From: an uncultured Bacteroidota bacterium
Lineage (GTDB): Bacteria; Bacteroidota; Bacteroidia; Chitinophagales; Chitinophagaceae
NCBI GenBank assembly: GCA_903862505.1
Contig: CAIOYQ010000055.1
Span: 1-41,132 of the forward strand
Direction: 5' to 3'
Length of the DNA stretch: 41,132 nt
A program made the translations under genes and the position numbers. Below the pieces are notes generated by a model that saw only the letters and a list, made by a program, of their open reading frames with translations, did not search any database and was not told the DNA's origin. Shown one piece after another: positions 37,087-41,132 of the stretch. Within the stretch, counting starts at the first letter, position 1. Each line of letters opens with the position of its first letter.

Positions 37087-38244
37087 TTAGTGATGTGCTA
37101 AATCTTTATGTTCTCCGTGTGCTTCATGATGATGTTCTTCGGTAGCCATGCCAATATACATAGCAGCCAACATGGTAAAGATGAAGGCTTGCAAGAAAGC
37201 AACCAACAATTCAATTAAACCAATGAACACTGCAAATGGAATTGCAATCGCAGAAGCAAAAACCGTTTTGAATATAAAAATTAAACAAATCAAACTTAAT
37301 ACAAGAATGTGGCCCGCAGTAATGTTCGCAAACAAACGAATCATTAATGAAATAGGCTTTGTGAAAACACCAATTAATTCAATGGGTGCTAAGAACAACT
37401 TCATGCTCCAGTGCATGCCTGGCATCCAGAAAATATGTTCCCAATAACTTTTATTTGCACTTAGGTTCACAACAATAAATACACAAACCGCTAAAGTCAT
37501 GGTGAAAGCGATGTTACCACTCACGTTGGCGCCACCTGGGAAAAATGGAATTAATCCTAAAAAGTTATTGACTAAAATCAAAAAGAATATCGTTAATAAG
37601 AAAGGCAAGTATTTGCCTGCTTTTTTTGCTCCAATATTTGGAATGGCTACTTCGTCCCTGACAAACAAGATAATTGGTTCCATGAAAGATTGCAAACCTT
37701 TAGGTGCAGTCGTAACCCCTGTCTTTTTATAAGCGCGCGCCGAAGTTAATAGCACCACTAATAAAATAAATACAGACACAAATAAACTGGCAACGTTTTT
37801 CGTGATCGATAAATCGAAAAATTGTTTATTCGCTGCTTTATCGATGTTGCCATTCGCGTCAACAATCTTTAATTTGCCTTCCATCAATTTATAATCAAAA
37901 TTGCCTTTGTAAACAATGGGCTCATGATGCTCGTTCACTAATTTTCCTGAAGAGAAAAACTCAAAACCTTTATCCGTTTTTACAATCACCGGCAAATGAA
38001 TGGAAGTATGTCCCCATAAATGCCAGCTATGATCATCCTTAATATGCTCTAAAATGGTTTCTGTAACATTAAAGCTACCTTCTTCTTTAGCAGCATGCTC
38101 TTTTGCAGGCGCTCCTTCGCTTACCTCCTGCTTTGCACTTTCTGCAACAACCGGTTTTTCATTCGCTAAAAGCGTTGTAGAAAACAACATTGCAAATAGG
38201 CCAAAACCCACAACCAGTAATGATTTTATACGACGACAGCTCAT
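37087..38244 (-). CDS. atpB: ATP synthase subunit a with long N-terminal extension
   Basis: C-terminal AtpB helices (LFLAPIELIGVFTKPISLMIRLFANITAGHILVLSLI; AFLQAFIFTMLAAMYIGMA). Start MSCRRIKS at 38244 preferred; the track start (38298) lies upstream of the predicted promoter. Confidence 0.94.
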   Translation of the reverse strand: MSCRRIKSLLVVGFGLFAMLFSTTLLANEKPVVAESAKQEVSEGAPAKEHAAKEEGSFNVTETILEHIKDDHSWHLWGHTSIHLPVIVKTDKGFEFFSSGKLVNEHHEPIVYKGNFDYKLMEGKLKIVDANGNIDKAANKQFFDLSITKNVASLFVSVFILLVVLLTSARAYKKTGVTTAPKGLQSFMEPIILFVRDEVAIPNIGAKKAGKYLPFLLTIFFLILVNNFLGLIPFFPGGANVSGNIAFTMTLAVCVFIVVNLSANKSYWEHIFWMPGMHWSMKLFLAPIELIGVFTKPISLMIRLFANITAGHILVLSLICLIFIFKTVFASAIAIPFAVFIGLIELLVAFLQAFIFTMLAAMYIGMATEEHHHEAHGEHKDLAHH

Positions 38245-38264
38245 AATACGCTCAAAATTTGCGG

Positions 38265-38272
38265 CAAAGATA
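38265..38272 (-). promoter_or_regulatory. Candidate atp operon -7 element TATCTTTG
   Basis: Exact TAnnTTTG on the minus strand, 20 nt upstream of the atpB ATG (38244). Confidence 0.5.
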
Positions 38273-38365
38273 GGAATAAAGCTGCTGAAAATGAGCAATT
38301 ATGAATAGAATCTTAAGCGGATGTGAAAAAAAACTGACGAGCACAAGGTATTGAAAATCAATAAT

Positions 38366-40180
38366 TTAGGAAATTTTCGTTTCTTTATTCTTAGCAAATT
38401 GCATTTCGGTAAGGTTTGCATAAAATCCACCCAATTGTAATAACTCCTGATGGGTGCCCATTTCCTTAATTTCCCCCTTGTCCAAAACAATAATTTTATT
38501 CGCTTTTCGAATGGTGGAAAGTCTATGTGCAATCACAATAGAAGTGCGTCCTTTTATGAGCGCATCAATAGCACGCTCAATTAATTGCTCGCTTCCCGTG
38601 TCAATAGAGGACGTGGCTTCATCTAAAATTAAAATAGAAGGATTGTATAATAAGGCCCTAATAAAGCTTAGTAATTGTCGCTGACCCAAACTTAAAGTGG
38701 CGCCCCTTTCCATTACCTCATAATCATAGCCACCGGGCAACTGCATAATAAAATCGTGCATTCCAATCATCTTGGCCGCTTCCTGTACCTGATCAATTGT
38801 AATTAATGGATTACGCAAAGAGATATTGTCAAAAACCGAACCCGAAAATAAAAATACATCCTGTAACACCACGCCTATCGAACCTCTCAATCGATCCAAG
38901 GTATAAGATTCTATGGGATGATTATCTAATAAAATGGTTCCTGATTGATAAGGATATAAGCGATTTAAAATACTAATAATGGAAGTTTTACCACTACCCG
39001 TATGTCCTACCAAGGCAATGGTTTCTCCTGCATGCACTTTAAAATCAATTTCTTTTAACACCCAGTTCGGTTCCTGATAAGCAAACTTTACTTTTTTAAA
39101 TTCAATCTCGCCGCGGATATGTTCAGGCGCGTATTCGCCGTCGTTGATGGTAATATCCTTATTGTCTAACACTTTAAAAACACGTTCCGCAGCTACCATT
39201 CCCATTTGTAAGACATTAAATTTATCCGCAATCATTCTTAGGGGTCTAAAAATTTGATTCAGGAATAAAATAAACGCAACCAACATACCGGCATCCAAGG
39301 ACTGTCCAGCAACCCACCAAACAATTAAGCCAATACTTAATGCCAGCACTACTTCCACAACAGGAAAGAAAACAGAATAAGCAAAAATGGCTTTGATATT
39401 GGCCTGCTTATGCTGCTGGTTTATTTTGGTAAATTTTTCCATCTCCTTTTCCTCCGCAGCAAAAGCTTGTACCACTTGCATGCCCGAAATATGCTCTTGC
39501 ACAAAAGCATTTAAAGCCGCCACCGCATTGCGCACTTGCATAAAACTTTTATTCACACTTTCTTTAAAAAAGTAAGTGGCAATAATCATAATAGGGAATG
39601 GAATTAAACAAATTAAAGTAAGCTTCCAGTTAATTACAAACATGGTCGCAAGGGTAACGATGATCGTTAACAGGTCCGCTAAGATGGGAATGAGCCCGTC
39701 CGAAAAAATATCATTGATACTTTCAATGTCATTAATAGTTCTGGTGGTTAATGTGCCGATGGGCGTTTTATCAAATTGACGCATTTCCCAATGCATGATT
39801 TTATCATATACTTTATTGCGCAAATCTCTAATTACTTGTTGGCCTAACCAGGCCATTCCAAATGTGAAAAAAAAGCGTAATAAGGTTTCTAAAATTATGA
39901 ACGCCACTTGAAAAAGTGTGATGGCAATTATTAATTTGACTACATCTCCAAATGCGCCAGCAGGAATAAAAAATTGTACCCAAACTGGAAGTGTTACGAT
40001 TTTCCCAATGGCAATATTTACTGTTGATTGAATCAGATAAGGCCTTACTGGTGTTGAGAAAGCCAATACTATAGACAATACCACATTGGCCCAAAAAATA
40101 AATCGATAGGGTTTTACAAAAGAGAAAACTCTTTTTAAAATCGTGATTTTTAATGTTGGATTAGGCGCTTTAGCGGACAT
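38366..40180 (-). CDS. ABC transporter with fused TMD and NBD, MsbA-like exporter
   Basis: ABC exporter TMD then VGHTGSGKTSI, LSLGQRQLLSFIRALLYNPSILILDEATSSID, IAHRLSTI. Confidence 0.94.
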   Translation of the reverse strand: MSAKAPNPTLKITILKRVFSFVKPYRFIFWANVVLSIVLAFSTPVRPYLIQSTVNIAIGKIVTLPVWVQFFIPAGAFGDVVKLIIAITLFQVAFIILETLLRFFFTFGMAWLGQQVIRDLRNKVYDKIMHWEMRQFDKTPIGTLTTRTINDIESINDIFSDGLIPILADLLTIIVTLATMFVINWKLTLICLIPFPIMIIATYFFKESVNKSFMQVRNAVAALNAFVQEHISGMQVVQAFAAEEKEMEKFTKINQQHKQANIKAIFAYSVFFPVVEVVLALSIGLIVWWVAGQSLDAGMLVAFILFLNQIFRPLRMIADKFNVLQMGMVAAERVFKVLDNKDITINDGEYAPEHIRGEIEFKKVKFAYQEPNWVLKEIDFKVHAGETIALVGHTGSGKTSIISILNRLYPYQSGTILLDNHPIESYTLDRLRGSIGVVLQDVFLFSGSVFDNISLRNPLITIDQVQEAAKMIGMHDFIMQLPGGYDYEVMERGATLSLGQRQLLSFIRALLYNPSILILDEATSSIDTGSEQLIERAIDALIKGRTSIVIAHRLSTIRKANKIIVLDKGEIKEMGTHQELLQLGGFYANLTEMQFAKNKETKIS

Positions 40181-40187
40181 AGTGGGT

Positions 40188-40195
40188 CAAAGTTA
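40188..40195 (-). promoter_or_regulatory. Candidate -7 element TAACTTTG for the MsbA-like gene
   Basis: Exact TAnnTTTG, 7 nt before the ATG at 40180. Confidence 0.5.
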
Positions 40196-40253
40196 CATTA
40201 TCTGTTTGTTCTTTGTAATAATCCTACCGCTTTTACGTAATTTCGTAAGGCAG

Positions 40254-41132
40254 ATGGATATACAAGAAGAACATATTATACCAAACGTCGTTAGTCAATA
40301 TAATCTAGACGAAGAACAAGAAAAAAAAGAAATTGTTCGGAAGTATCGTGCGCTCTTAAGGGCCTTAAGACCTAAAATTAAAAAAGGGGATAAGGAATTA
40401 TTAAGAACTGCTTTTGAAATGGCAACCAACGCACATAAAACCATGCGTCGAAAAACGGGAGAGCCTTATATTTTTCATCCCATTTCGGTAGCGATGATTT
40501 GTGTGGATGAAATTGGATTGGGGGTTCGAAGCACAATCTGCGCATTATTACATGACACAGTGGAGGATACGGATATAACATTAGATGATGTAAAGGATGA
40601 GTTTGGAAATGAGATTGCAAAAATTGTAGATGGACTTACGAAGATATCCACGGTGATGGATACCAATAGTAGTCAACAAGCTGAGAATTTTAAAAAGATA
40701 TTATTAACCCTTACAGACGACCCTAGGGTCATATTAATAAAGTTAGCGGACCGATTGCACAATATGCGCACATTGGACGCTATGAAACAGGAGAAGCAAC
40801 TTAAAATTTCCTCTGAAACCATTTGGGTATACGCTCCGCTGGCCCATCGCATGGGATTATACAATATAAAGACAGAGCTAGAGGATTTGTCTATGAAATA
40901 TTTAGAAGCGGACACTTACAAAGAGATTGCCAAAAAATTAGCGGAGACCAAAAGAGAAAGAACTAAATATATTAACGAGTTTGTTCGTCCCTTAAAAGAT
41001 AAATTAACCAGCGAAGGTTTTCAATTTGAAATTTATGGCCGACCTAAAAGTATTCACTCCATTTGGAATAAAATAAAAAAGAAGGGCGTAAGTTTTGAAG
41101 AGGTGTATGATTTATTTGCCATTAGAATATTA
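40254..41132 (+). CDS. RelA/SpoT family (p)ppGpp synthetase/hydrolase, truncated by the window edge
   Basis: My translation from ATG 40254 is open for 293 codons to the edge: HKTMRRKTGEPYIFHPISVAMI, LLHDTVEDTDITLDDV, IKLADRLHNMRTL, YAPLAHRMGLYNIKTELEDL, YGRPKSIHSIWNKI. Absent from the supplied ORF track because it has no stop in the window. Confidence 0.95.
   Translation, partial: MDIQEEHIIPNVVSQYNLDEEQEKKEIVRKYRALLRALRPKIKKGDKELLRTAFEMATNAHKTMRRKTGEPYIFHPISVAMICVDEIGLGVRSTICALLHDTVEDTDITLDDVKDEFGNEIAKIVDGLTKISTVMDTNSSQQAENFKKILLTLTDDPRVILIKLADRLHNMRTLDAMKQEKQLKISSETIWVYAPLAHRMGLYNIKTELEDLSMKYLEADTYKEIAKKLAETKRERTKYINEFVRPLKDKLTSEGFQFEIYGRPKSIHSIWNKIKKKGVSFEEVYDLFAIRIL

Noticed and set aside
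40233-40248. TTACG-TAATTT-CGTAA palindrome upstream of relA/spoT as an operator
   Set aside because: Only 5-bp arms in AT-rich sequence without a supporting promoter match; could be chance.
40378-40915. Minus-strand ORFs 40378-40620, 40475-40666 and 40673-40915
   Set aside because: They lie opposite the clear plus-strand RelA/SpoT reading frame, which runs off the window edge.

Overview
The window is a 41 kb, AT-rich, gene-dense chromosomal segment from a Bacteroidota bacterium. It is probably Chitinophagaceae-like; this is inferred from the LpxC-FabZ fusion, the ftsX-DUF3098-uppP order, the extended AtpB and TAnnTTTG promoter boxes. I can support about 40 protein-coding genes, nearly all core or housekeeping: HD phosphohydrolase-lpxD-lpxC/fabZ-lpxA-ABC ATPase, ald, tsaE, a Cu-type P1B ATPase, recQ, an orphan OmpR-type response regulator, ruvB, a DPP-IV-like S9 peptidase, leuS, ftsX, a DUF3098 protein, uppP, ruvC, a HIT protein, greA, rsmA, pdxA, an ABC/LolA/TPR cluster, atpB-E-F-H-A, an MsbA-like ABC exporter, and a 3'-truncated relA/spoT at the right edge that is missing from the ORF track. 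I saw no tRNA, rRNA, CRISPR array, prophage, transposase or recognisable defence island. The interesting signals are in the non-coding sequence: (i) an intrinsic-terminator hairpin directly downstream of a predicted greA promoter, resembling the E. coli greA leader/GraL arrangement; (ii) a terminator-like hairpin inside the atp operon between atpE and atpF; (iii) mirror-image leuS/ftsX promoter boxes plus a long leuS leader hairpin; (iv) a 16-bp Crp/Fnr-like palindrome at the predicted start site of the copper ATPase gene; (v) several -7 boxes abutting start codons, which predicts leaderless mRNAs; (vi) a duplicated terminator hairpin flanking an 18-bp inverted repeat at the left edge. I found no clear new multi-gene system. 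All promoter and RNA-structure calls were made by eye and need experimental or comparative checks.
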